From positions 1 to 60,980 of the forward strand of contig DASXVN010000051.1 of NCBI GenBank assembly GCA_036504235.1: 60,980 nt of DNA, read 5' to 3'. Numbering within the stretch: the first letter of the stretch is position 1; each line of letters begins with the position of its first letter. The stretch comes from Zipacnadum sp036504235. Its GTDB lineage: Bacteria > Armatimonadota > Zipacnadia > Zipacnadales > Zipacnadaceae. This document shows positions 14,538-22,597 of this stretch, piece by piece. The translations under genes were made by a program, and so were the position numbers. The notes below the pieces were generated by a model. That model had not been told where the DNA came from, made no database searches, and worked only from the letters and a program-made list of their open reading frames with translations.

Positions 14538-16010
14538 ATGCCGGTCAAGGACCTGACAACCGCCGCCGTCGACCTCTACCTGGCGCTGCTCGCCGTGGTG
14601 GTGCTGCTGGCTGACCTGTTCCTGCCCGCGCGCCTGCGCAAGGAAAAGGTCATCATCACCGTCGCCGGCCTGTTGCTGGGGCTGGTCCCGGTAGCGACTC
14701 TGTGGCGGCTGGACCCGGCCAGTGAGTTCTCCGGCGCCTACCTGCTGGACGGTTTCGCCCTATTTTTCAAGGTTTTGTTCCTGGTCGGCGGGGCGCTGGT
14801 GGCGGTGCTCTCCTACGATTATCTGCGCAACCTGGCGCGCGGCTTTGGCTCGTACCTGTTCCTGCTGGTCGTGGTCATTCTGGGCTGCTCGCTGCTGGCC
14901 TCGGCCAACGATCTGATCGTGGTCTATATCGCCTTCGAGATGATCAGCCTGAGCAGCTATATCCTGGCCGGATACCTGCGTTTCGACCGGCGCTCTAATG
15001 AGGCGGGGCTCAAGTACTTCCTGTTCGGCGCGGCCGCCTCCGCGGTGATGCTCTACGGCTTTAGTTGGCTGTACGGCCTGGGGCAGTCCACCAATATGAC
15101 CGAGATAAGCCAGAATCTGGCGCTGGGGCTGCAGAGCGGGTCGGGGCTGCTGGCCTTCTCCCCCGCCGGGGTCGCCGCGCTGGTCCTGATTCTCGTGGGC
15201 CTCGGCTACAAGATCGCCATGGCCCCCTTCCAGGCCTGGGTGCCGGACGTCTATGAGGGCGCGCCCACGCCGGTGACCGCCTTTTTGTCCATCGCCCCCA
15301 AGGCGGCAGGGTTCGCGTTCCTGCTGCGGCTGCTGGGGCCGGTGGGGACGTACCTCATGCCGATGTGGCCGGAGGTGCTGGCGGTGTTCGCCGTGCTGAC
15401 CATGTTCGCCGGCAACCTGATGGCCCTGCCGCAGACCAATATCAAGCGGATGCTGGCCTACTCCTCAGTGGCCCACGCGGGGTACCTGCTGATCGGCGTG
15501 GTCGTCTACACGCGCGGCGGATTCAACCTGTCCGCGCTGCTCTACTATCTGGTGGCGTATCTGGTGATGAACCTGGGCGCGTTCGCGGTGGCGACCCTGG
15601 TGGAACGCAACACGGGGCGGCAGATGATCTCGGACTATGCGGGGCTGGCGCGCGGGGAGCCGCTGGTGGCGGCGCTGATGACCCTGTTTTTGCTGTCGCT
15701 AATCGGCATCCCCCCCACCGCCGGATTCGTGGGCAAGCTGCTGATCTTCGGCGCCGCCCTGCGCACGCCGCCTTGGGGCTGGCTGGCCATCGTGGGCATC
15801 ATCAACGCCGTGATTTCGGTCTATTACTACATGAATATCGTGCGCGAGATGTACTTCGGGCGCGGCCGCGAGCGGCAGTTGCCCGTGCGCCCCGCCTCGG
15901 TGATGATCATCATCGTGCTCCTGGCGATCGCGGTGCTGGTCCTGGGGCTCATCCCGAATCTGGTCATGCCGGCAGCCGGCGATATGGCCCGGTTTTTGTG
16001 GAGCGGGTAG
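14538..16010 (+). CDS. nuoN: NADH-quinone oxidoreductase subunit N
   Basis: Antiporter-like membrane subunit proximal to the quinone site, 490 residues. Signatures are VYIAFEMISLSSYILAGYLRFDRRSNEAGLKYFLFGAAAS (broken here only by length; about residues 130-169), KIAMAPFQAWVPDVYEGAPT and KRMLAYSSVAHAGYLLIG. It is complete, ending with a hydrophobic helix. The ATG is preceded by TTGAGGTAATTC. It is the last complex I gene; no nuoE, nuoF or nuoG homologue occurs in this window. Confidence 0.95.
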   Translation: MPVKDLTTAAVDLYLALLAVVVLLADLFLPARLRKEKVIITVAGLLLGLVPVATLWRLDPASEFSGAYLLDGFALFFKVLFLVGGALVAVLSYDYLRNLARGFGSYLFLLVVVILGCSLLASANDLIVVYIAFEMISLSSYILAGYLRFDRRSNEAGLKYFLFGAAASAVMLYGFSWLYGLGQSTNMTEISQNLALGLQSGSGLLAFSPAGVAALVLILVGLGYKIAMAPFQAWVPDVYEGAPTPVTAFLSIAPKAAGFAFLLRLLGPVGTYLMPMWPEVLAVFAVLTMFAGNLMALPQTNIKRMLAYSSVAHAGYLLIGVVVYTRGGFNLSALLYYLVAYLVMNLGAFAVATLVERNTGRQMISDYAGLARGEPLVAALMTLFLLSLIGIPPTAGFVGKLLIFGAALRTPPWGWLAIVGIINAVISVYYYMNIVREMYFGRGRERQLPVRPASVMIIIVLLAIAVLVLGLIPNLVMPAAGDMARFLWSG

Positions 16011-16650
16011 GGGCGGCCCACCCCGCCCTCGGCAGACCTCGGGCACCCCTCCCTAAAGGGGAGGGGCTAAAGGCAACGGCGGGGGAAGGCCGTTGTGTAG
16101 GGCGGGGGAAGAGCCGTTTCCCGTAGGGGCGCGTTTTGCGGAACGAAGTGGAGCAACACACGCCCGTTCGCTCATTGACAGGCAGCGAGCGGGCGTGTGT
16201 CGCCCCGCGGACGGGGCGACACACGCCCCTACAACGGCAAACGGCACACCCGGAAACGGTGGGGGCGGAGCCGAGGGTTAGCGGTCGGCGCGGGTGGATG
16301 TTTCGCGGGTAAGGCTCGCGAAAGATCCACCCCTACAAAAGGCAGACGGCAAACGGCCGGCGGGGTACGTAGCCCCCGCCCTACAGGGGAAGGGACGTTT
16401 CCCCGTAGGGGCGCGTTTTGCGGAACGAAGTGGAGCAACACACGCCCGTTCGCTCATTGACAGGCAGCGAGCGGGCGTGTGTCGCCCCGCGGACGGGGCG
16501 AAACGCCCCCTACAACGGCAAACGGCACACCCGGAAACGGTGGGGGCGGAGCCGAGGGTTAGCGGTCGACGCGGGTGGATGTTTCGCGGGTACGGCTCGC
16601 GAAAGATCCACCCCTACAACGGCAGACGGCAAACGGCGGGGAGAAGCGTT
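16011..16650. repeat. Mosaic repeat region with a duplicated ~216-bp unit
   Basis: A 640-base non-coding gap. It opens with the module CCCACCCCGCCCTCGG...GGAGGGGC (from about 16018). It then holds two nearly identical direct copies of a longer unit at 16122-16339 and 16404-16619, offset by about 282 bases with few differences. Each unit contains GTAGGGGCGCGTTTTGCGG, GCGAGCGGGCGTGTGTCG and CGCGGGTGGATGTTTCGCGG...GATCCACCCCTAC. Between the copies is the module GGCGGGGTACGTAGCCCCCG. Open frames across it are by-products of the GC-rich repeats. Confidence 0.8.
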
Positions 16651-17664
16651 TTGGATTCTCAGTTTGAGGAAAATACAACTACCACGACGGCGTCCGGCGC
16701 TCCGCTGGAACTGGCCCAGATTAAGGCGCCGGTGGCTGCCGGGCTGGCCGCGGTGGATCTGCGGCTGGTCGAGGTGGGGCAGTCCGCGCCCGCGCTTTTT
16801 GAGCCACTCGCCGACTCGCTCCTGGCGCGGGGCAAGCGCCTTCGCCCGCTGATTGTGCTGCTGGCCGCGGCCAGCGTCGGGGAGCCGCCCCCGGCCGCCG
16901 TGAACCTCGCGGCCGCCGTGGAGGAGATTCACCTCGCCTCGCTAATCCACGACGACATCATTGATGACGCCGAGCAGCGCCGGGGGCGACCGGCCGCGCA
17001 CGCGGCGCTGGGCCGCCGCAAGGCCGTGCTCGCCGGCGATTTCCTGGCCGCGGCCGCCTATCGCGACCTGAGTTCCGCCTCCCTCCCGGAGGCCGCGGAG
17101 GCCTTCACGGGTGCGCTAGTGGCGATGACGCAGGCAGAGGTGCTGGCGGTGTCCACGGCGGGGACGGTGCCCTCGGAGGCCGACTATCTGGAGATTGTGA
17201 ACGGCAAAACCGCCGCCTTGTTTGGGGCTTCGGCCTACCTGGGGGCGCTCGCCGCCGGTCTGCCGGCCGCGGAGGCGGCGGCGCTGCGGAGCTACGGGAA
17301 GCTGCTGGGGACCGCCTTCCAGATCCGCGACGACCTGCTGGACCTGTACGGAACCGCGGAGGCGGTCGGCAAGCCGGTGCGCCGCGACCTAACCGCCGGG
17401 CTGTACACGCTGCCGGTGATTCACGCCGCCGCCGGGCCCGCGGGCGCGGAACTGCAGCGCGAGTTGGCGCAACTGCGCGAGACGCCGGAGGACAGCGACC
17501 TGGCGGAGCGCATCTCGGCGCTGACCCGGGAGGCGGGCGGCGAGGCGTACGCGCGCGCGACCATGCTCCGCTACGTGGAGCAGGCGCAGGCGGCGCTGCC
17601 CGCGGGCCACACCCAGCCGCTACTGGTCGCGCTGGCGGATTACGCCGTCAGCCGCGGGCGCTAG
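16651..17664 (+). CDS. Polyprenyl diphosphate synthase (trans-type)
   Basis: Soluble or peripheral enzyme that condenses isopentenyl diphosphate onto allylic diphosphates; chain length is not determinable by eye. Motifs are complete: GKRLRP at residues 61-66, first aspartate-rich motif DDIID at 101-105, GRRKAVLAGDFL at 121-132, NGKTAALF, and second motif DDLLD at 227-231. The start is TTG at 16651, with GGGGAG about five bases upstream; the frame continues upstream through repeat DNA, which I reject as coding. With 337 residues it fits the family. Its place after nuoN suggests a role in making the menaquinone or ubiquinone tail. The stop overlaps the convergent pseudopilin gene by four bases. 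Confidence 0.88.
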   Translation: MDSQFEENTTTTTASGAPLELAQIKAPVAAGLAAVDLRLVEVGQSAPALFEPLADSLLARGKRLRPLIVLLAAASVGEPPPAAVNLAAAVEEIHLASLIHDDIIDDAEQRRGRPAAHAALGRRKAVLAGDFLAAAAYRDLSSASLPEAAEAFTGALVAMTQAEVLAVSTAGTVPSEADYLEIVNGKTAALFGASAYLGALAAGLPAAEAAALRSYGKLLGTAFQIRDDLLDLYGTAEAVGKPVRRDLTAGLYTLPVIHAAAGPAGAELQRELAQLRETPEDSDLAERISALTREAGGEAYARATMLRYVEQAQAALPAGHTQPLLVALADYAVSRGR

Positions 17665-18299
17665 GGCTCCCACATCCCCGCGCCCTCCATGGTCCGCTCC
17701 AGCGGCAGCCACCGGGCATTTCCCCCGCAGAAAGCGAAATTCGCCCCATTGTGGTGCCGCGCGGCCACGTACTGCGCCAAGTTGGCCCAGGAGGACTGCC
17801 ACCCGTAGCTGTAGGGCTGGGCGAGTTCGAAGTAGAGGATGACCCGGCCCGGCTCCTCCAAGTCCCCCAGCCGGCGCGCCTGCCCCTGATACCCCCCCAC
17901 CATGGTGAGCGAGAGATTGATCCCGTAGCTGTGGGGGTAGGAGTAGGTCCAGGAAGGGCCGGGGGTGGGGTTGGGGTCCGAGGTGCAGACGAGCAACTCC
18001 TGGTTGCGCAGATAGGGGGTGAGCGTCACGTCCCAGCAGACGGCGTAGCCGACGGGGCGCGCGGGCACGAGGGCCGGGGGGAGGAAATCGTCCCAGTCCG
18101 AGGCGTACATCTGGGCCGCCAGCGGTAGGGAGCGCAGGTTGCTGAGGCAGGTAGCGCTCTCCGCGTGCTTGGTCGCCTGCTCGAAGACCGGCAGCAGCGT
18201 CGCCATCAGCATAATGATGATGGCCATGGCGACGAGCATTTCGAGAATGGTGAACGCCTGACGACGCAGCAGGGGGCCCCCCCTCCTGACACGCGACAA
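17661..18299 (-). CDS. Type II/IV pseudopilin, DUF1559-like
   Basis: Predicted envelope protein with a class III prepilin signal: basic leader, then QAFTILEMLVAMAIIIMLMA, where cleavage is expected before Phe with Glu at mature position 5. Next comes LLPVFEQATKHAESATCLSNLRSLPLAAQMYASDWDDFLPP, the pattern typical of DUF1559-like proteins of Planctomycetes and Armatimonadota. The C-terminus has HHNGANFAFCGGNARW, the H-x-DG-x-N-x-A-F-x-DGH-like closing motif. I chose TTG at 18299. CTG at 18272 has a perfect AGGAGG nine bases upstream and gives the short leader usual for this family; a TTG at 18431 would give an implausible 59-residue leader. Function unknown beyond pilus-like assembly or secretion. 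Confidence 0.75.
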   Translation of the reverse strand: MSRVRRGGPLLRRQAFTILEMLVAMAIIIMLMATLLPVFEQATKHAESATCLSNLRSLPLAAQMYASDWDDFLPPALVPARPVGYAVCWDVTLTPYLRNQELLVCTSDPNPTPGPSWTYSYPHSYGINLSLTMVGGYQGQARRLGDLEEPGRVILYFELAQPYSYGWQSSWANLAQYVAARHHNGANFAFCGGNARWLPLERTMEGAGMWEP

Positions 18300-18629
18300 C
18301 AGGGTAGCGGCAAATGGGAACGAAAGGCGGGGCGAACCAGAAACCCACGGGGTGACTGCGGGCAAGGCTGGGCCACCGACGACATACGGGGGGAACAGAG
18401 GCAGGTTAGCAGACTGGCGCGGAAAATACAAGTATTTGCGGCAAGAGGGGGGAATAAAGGCGACGGCGCCTCACCTCCGGCCCCTCTCCGTGGCGCTCGG
18501 CGACGAGCCGGTGCGGTTGCCCGGGCCTCACCCCCGGCCCCTCTCCCTGCGGGAGAGGGGGGAAAGGCAACGGCAAACGGCAAAGGTAACGGCACACCGG
18601 CGAGACGCCGGTGCCACCGACGGCATCGG
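18300..18629. repeat. Repeat-bearing gap between pseudopilin and PEPCK-like genes
   Basis: From about 18470 it holds two copies of CTC(A/C)CCGGCCCCTCTCC-type modules ending in GAGAGGGG, short AACGGCAA runs, and the hairpin module CACCGGCGAGACGCCGGTG at 18595-18613. The part from 18300 to 18470 has no recognisable repeat and would include the pseudopilin promoter, which I cannot place with confidence. Confidence 0.6.
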
Positions 18630-20414
18630 CTACTTCCTGGCGTGCTGGTCCATGAGGTAGCGGAAGAGGGCCTCGGCGGCGGCGGTGGGGCCCTCGCGCT
18701 CCCAGCCGGGGACGCCCAGGCGCGTGCGAATCTGGCCTACCGGGATGCCCAGGTCGAAGGCGCTCTGGAAGTAGCTCTGCGCCAGGGACTCGTGCATGTC
18801 CTTCATCTGGTTGGGGCCGAAGGGGTTGGCGAAGTATGAGCGGACCAGGCCCTGCTCGTCGGTGGTGCCCTTGGCTGAACGGTAACCGGCGCGGAAGACG
18901 TCCAGCGCCTGGTGGACCTCCTCGAAGAACTCCACCGCCGGCCGCTCTTCATTCACTGTCTCGAAGTTGTTGGCGTAGAGGATCATGTCCACCGGGTAGC
19001 CGGCGACTACGTCCTTATACTCGGTCAGGGGGATGACCACCCGCGAGTTGGAGCGGTGCGGATTCATGAAGATGCTGCGGTCGAGGTGGCCGAAGGCGTA
19101 GCTGGGGTCAATATCATCGAGCCGCACGAAGGCGCCGGTCTCGGTGCCATAGCCGCGGATCTCGCCCTCGCCCAGCGCCAGCGAGCCCATGTCGTCGAAA
19201 ATGATGGTCATGTCGGAGATCCAGTCGCCGGCCAGCGTGCGGAAGGCCTCCAGGGTCTCGGACTTGCCCGCGCCGCTGTCGCCGACGATGATAATGCTGA
19301 CCGCGGGTCCCTGACGCAGGCGCAGGCGGGCCATGGCCCCGTGCAGGGGCAGGCGGCCGCGCTCCATCATGATCACGTTGTGCTGGGTGAGGATCATCTT
19401 CTTGAAGTAGCCGAAGTAGTCCACCTCGTCGGACTTGGCCACCGCGCCCAGGACGAGGTCGGCCTCCGGGTCCATGTAGAAGACGGTGCGCTCGCCGCGG
19501 AGGGCCTCCGGGGGTAGGCCGAAGACCAGGATGCCGTCGGGCTTGCAGCGCGCCTCAGTGTGGCCGGATAGCTCGAACAAGTTGACGAGACTGGTGGCCA
19601 GACCCAGGTAATCGCGGTCGAAGTAGACCAGGAAGTTCAACTCGCCGACCCGGAGGGGCAGGCCCAGCCACTGGGTCGGGTCGAGGTCGAGGCCCTCCAG
19701 GGGGTTGTACTCCACGCGGAGGAACTTGCCCTGGCGGGTGTTGGCGCGGGGGTAGAGAATGATGGGCAGGACCAGCAGCGAGAGGCGGACCAGGGAGATG
19801 TTCCGCAGCGTCTCGTAAGCGCCGCCGGGGTTGGGCCAGCGGACCTCGTCAATCAGCAGGCCCATGTTCGCGCCGGCCGGGACCTGGCGATAGACGCGGG
19901 GCCAGTGGCCGCGCAGGTGCTGCTCGATGCGGCGGTAGGCGTCGCGGATGAGGTCGGCCAGGTGGGTGTTGTTCTGGATGAAGGGCATGTGCCCCTCGAG
20001 GGCGCGGTCGCGGGAGTCGTCCGCGCCGCCCTCGAAAACCAGGTAGCGCTCCAGGCCGCGCCAGTGGTCATAGATCTGCTCGACCATCTCGGCGAGGCCG
20101 TCCGGATTGGCCAGCAGCGCGGCTACGTCCGGGGCCTTGACGCGAATCTCCTCGGGGGGCATGTCCACCAGCAGCCCGAGCAGGCGGGTCAGGGACTCGG
20201 CCGCGGGGGAGGGCGCGCCCTCTACCGCGTCGGTGGACAGGCCCTGCAGCAAGTCGAGCTGCTGGGACTGGCGCTTGACCAGGCTGTTGAGGTAGCCCTG
20301 GATCACCCGCGAGGCGTGGCGGCTCTGCAGAATCTGGGCGGGCTGCGTACACAGCGCCCCGGTCATGTAGATTAGCGCCCGGCGGTCGTTAACTTCTCCA
20401 CGTAGCTCTGGCAT
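18630..20414 (-). CDS. PEPCK/HPr-kinase-fold P-loop protein
   Basis: Cytosolic protein of 594 residues. A P-loop GDSGAGKSE at residues 378-386, following a beta strand (AVSIIIV), and a Walker-B-like IIFDDMG about 25 residues later match the kinase fold shared by ATP-type phosphoenolpyruvate carboxykinase and HPr kinase. Upstream are GRLPLHGAM, as expected of that fold, and a large N-terminal region (residues 1-330) I do not recognise. Automated pipelines would likely call it phosphoenolpyruvate carboxykinase, but the length and N-terminus differ from the classical enzyme, so substrate is uncertain. The ATG at 20414 has AGGAG seven bases upstream; the frame continues upstream into repeats and is rejected there. 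Monocistronic, flanked by repeat mosaics. Confidence 0.7.
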   Translation of the reverse strand: MPELRGEVNDRRALIYMTGALCTQPAQILQSRHASRVIQGYLNSLVKRQSQQLDLLQGLSTDAVEGAPSPAAESLTRLLGLLVDMPPEEIRVKAPDVAALLANPDGLAEMVEQIYDHWRGLERYLVFEGGADDSRDRALEGHMPFIQNNTHLADLIRDAYRRIEQHLRGHWPRVYRQVPAGANMGLLIDEVRWPNPGGAYETLRNISLVRLSLLVLPIILYPRANTRQGKFLRVEYNPLEGLDLDPTQWLGLPLRVGELNFLVYFDRDYLGLATSLVNLFELSGHTEARCKPDGILVFGLPPEALRGERTVFYMDPEADLVLGAVAKSDEVDYFGYFKKMILTQHNVIMMERGRLPLHGAMARLRLRQGPAVSIIIVGDSGAGKSETLEAFRTLAGDWISDMTIIFDDMGSLALGEGEIRGYGTETGAFVRLDDIDPSYAFGHLDRSIFMNPHRSNSRVVIPLTEYKDVVAGYPVDMILYANNFETVNEERPAVEFFEEVHQALDVFRAGYRSAKGTTDEQGLVRSYFANPFGPNQMKDMHESLAQSYFQSAFDLGIPVGQIRTRLGVPGWEREGPTAAAEALFRYLMDQHARK

Positions 20415-20891
20415 ATTTGCTCCTGGTGGCCCTGGTGGGGCGGATGCGAACGGCTTCCTCACCCCCGGCCCCTCTCCCTGCGGGAGAGGGGGGAAAGGCA
20501 GAGGCAAACGACAGTCTCGTGTAGGGGCGCGTTGGGCGGCGTCGGCGCCGACACACACGCCCGTACACTAACTGACGGGCAGCGAGCGGGCGTGTGTTAT
20601 CGAGCACGCCGACGTGCTCGCCCGCTGCGCTGCGCAAAACGCGCCCCTACAACGGCAACGACGAACGGCAACCGCTGCCTCTCCCGTAGGGGCGGAGCTT
20701 GCTCCGCCCGCGGCAACCGCGAAGCGAGGGTCAGCGGCAGGCGCGGGTGGATGTTTCGCGGGGTGCGGCTCCGCGAAAGATCCACCCCTACAACGGCAAC
20801 GGCAACGGCCGGCGGGGGACGTAGCCCCCGCCCTACAAACGGCAACGGCAAACGGCTCACAGGCTTGGAAGCCTGTGCTACCCGGAAACGC
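20415..20891. repeat. Mosaic repeat region between PEPCK-like gene and ychF
   Basis: Contains the CACCCCCGGCCCCTCTCC...GAGAGGGG module (about 20460), GTAGGGGCGCGTTGGGCGG with a GCGAGCGGGCGTGTGT arm, GTAGGGGCGGAGCTTGCTCC (about 20690), GCGGGTGGATGTTTCGCGG...GATCCACCCCTAC (about 20743-20790), and GGCGGGGGACGTAGCCCCCG (about 20812). Each recurs elsewhere in the window. No gene seen. Confidence 0.75.
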
Positions 20892-21953
20892 CTAGCGGCT
20901 GAAGCGGATGAAGACTAGGTCGCCATCCGTCATTTTGTAAGTGCGGCCCTCTACTCGCATTAGGCCGTGGTCGCGGCAGAGCTTCTCCGAGCAGTGCTCG
21001 TCCATGGCCGCGAAGGGGATGATTTCGGCCCGGATGAAACCCGCCTCCAGGTCGCTGTGAATCCGGCCAGCGGCGTCGGGGGCCGTCGCTCCCTCGCTGA
21101 CCGTCCAGGCGTGCACTTCCTTTTCGCCCGCGGTGAAGAAAGTGATCACGCGCAGGAGGCTGTAGGCGGCGCGGATGAGCCGGTCGCGGCCGAGGTCCTG
21201 CAGGCCGTAGTCAGCGGCGAAAGAGGCCTGCTCCTCCGGCGGCAACTGGGCGATTTCCTCCTCCAGCGGGGCGCAGAGGACTACCCAGGGAAGGTGGCGC
21301 TCGGCGCAGATCGCGCGGGCGCCGGCGGCGCGCTCGCCCTCCAGGTCGTCCTCGTCCACGTTGAGCGCGACCATCCAGGGCTTGAGGGTGAGCAGCGAGA
21401 AACCGCGCAGGTACTTCAGTTCATCCTCGGCCAGGCCCAGATCGCGGATCGCGCCGCCCTGCGAGAGGTGCTCCTGGCAGCGCTGCAGGATGTCCATCTC
21501 CCATTGCTGGTGGACTTCCTTCTTCTGGACGGTGGCCTTGGCGAGGCGACCCAGCCGCGTCTCCACGGTCTGCAGGTCGGTCAGCGCCATCTCGAGCAGG
21601 ACGGTCTCCAGATCGGCCGCGGGGTCCAGGGTGTTGCCACAGGAGTCCATCACGCCGAAACACTGGAGCACCAGGACGAAGGCGTCGGCGTCGCCGGCGA
21701 TCTTGACCAGCTCCAGCGCCTCGCCCTCGCAACTGTCGCCCTGGCGGACCGAGAGCAGGTCCAGGAAGGTGATCTCGGCGTGCACGATCTTCGGCGGGGA
21801 GAAGATCTCCACCAGCCGCGCGGTGCGCGGGTCCGGCACCGGCACGACGGCCACGTCACTGACGCGCCCGCCGGCCTGCTCCCGCTTGCCGGTCAGCATG
21901 CGGAAACAACTGCTCTTGCCGCTGCCGGGAAGTCCCACTAGTCCGATTTTCAT
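20892..21953 (-). CDS. ychF: YchF/Obg-family P-loop NTPase
   Basis: Ribosome-associated NTPase of the YchF/OLA1 subfamily, 353 residues. The P-loop GLPGSGKSS is at residues 7-15. The segment VSDVAVVPVPDPRTARLVEIF is the YchF version of the switch region, where an ADPR-type motif lies. NVDED stands where the NKxD specificity motif would be; YchF proteins often prefer ATP. The C-terminal TGS domain ends in DGDLVFIRFSR, like the usual DGDV-x-x-FRFNV ending. The ATG overlaps the tsaC stop by four bases. It is last in the rpmE-prfA translation operon. Confidence 0.9.
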   Translation of the reverse strand: MKIGLVGLPGSGKSSCFRMLTGKREQAGGRVSDVAVVPVPDPRTARLVEIFSPPKIVHAEITFLDLLSVRQGDSCEGEALELVKIAGDADAFVLVLQCFGVMDSCGNTLDPAADLETVLLEMALTDLQTVETRLGRLAKATVQKKEVHQQWEMDILQRCQEHLSQGGAIRDLGLAEDELKYLRGFSLLTLKPWMVALNVDEDDLEGERAAGARAICAERHLPWVVLCAPLEEEIAQLPPEEQASFAADYGLQDLGRDRLIRAAYSLLRVITFFTAGEKEVHAWTVSEGATAPDAAGRIHSDLEAGFIRAEIIPFAAMDEHCSEKLCRDHGLMRVEGRTYKMTDGDLVFIRFSR

Positions 21954-22597
21954 AGTATTCCTCGCCGCCAGACGGCGGCCAACTCCTGTTCAGTGATGGG
22001 GCCCGGCCGCAGAATCCGGGGCTCCGGCCCGGACACGTCTACTACCGTAGACGCCGTGCCGCCGGGGCAAGGGCCCCCGTCCAGTAACAGCCCGGCCACC
22101 GCGCATACCGAGGCGGGCACTTCCGCCAACCGCGTCGCCGGGGGGGCGCCGCTGAGGTTGGCGCTGGTGACGGCCAGGGGGAAAGCGCAGGCGCCCAGCC
22201 AGTCGCGCAGCGCCGCATGGTCAGGAACGCGCACGCCGACCGTCTCGCCTCCCGCGGTGACGGCGAGGGAGAGCGACGCCGCCCGGGGCACCACCAGGGT
22301 CAGGGCTCCGGGCCAGAAGGCCGCGGCCAGCGCCTGAGCGGCGGGGGGCCAGGCGGCGGCTACTGAGGGCCATGCGGCGGCGGAACTGAGCAGCACGGGC
22401 AGGGGCAGCCCCGCGGGGCGCTGCTTGGCCGCGAAAATCCGGGCCACCGCCGTCGCGTCGTCGGCCCGCGCGCCGAGGCCGTAGACCGTGTCGGTGGGGA
22501 AAATCAGCAACTCGCCGGCGCCAGCCGCCGCGACGAAGGCGTCCCGGACAACCGCCGGGTCCGTCTCCGCCAAAGGCAGGCAGCGGGCGGCGCTCAT
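21950..22597 (-). CDS. tsaC: L-threonylcarbamoyladenylate synthase (YrdC/Sua5 type)
   Basis: Makes threonylcarbamoyl-AMP from threonine, bicarbonate and ATP for the t6A modification of ANN-decoding tRNAs. The 215-residue single YrdC domain shows LLIFPTDTVYGLGARADD (about residues 30-47), the KxR region AAKQRPAGLPLPVLL, FWPGALTLVV and the nucleotide-binding TSANLSG. It lacks the Sua5 C-terminal domain. ATG at 22597 overlaps the prmC stop by four bases; an upstream extension in the same frame lies inside prmC and is rejected. Coupled with prmC and ychF. Confidence 0.9.
   Translation of the reverse strand: MSAARCLPLAETDPAVVRDAFVAAAGAGELLIFPTDTVYGLGARADDATAVARIFAAKQRPAGLPLPVLLSSAAAWPSVAAAWPPAAQALAAAFWPGALTLVVPRAASLSLAVTAGGETVGVRVPDHAALRDWLGACAFPLAVTSANLSGAPPATRLAEVPASVCAVAGLLLDGGPCPGGTASTVVDVSGPEPRILRPGPITEQELAAVWRRGIL

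Noticed and set aside
16294..16650. N-terminal extension of the polyprenyl synthase frame through the repeat region
   Set aside because: The residues are encoded by duplicated intergenic repeats, include no family sequence, and a TTG with Shine-Dalgarno exists at 16651.
20415..20558. Upstream extension of the PEPCK-like gene
   Set aside because: It would translate repeat modules; ATG 20414 has a good AGGAG.
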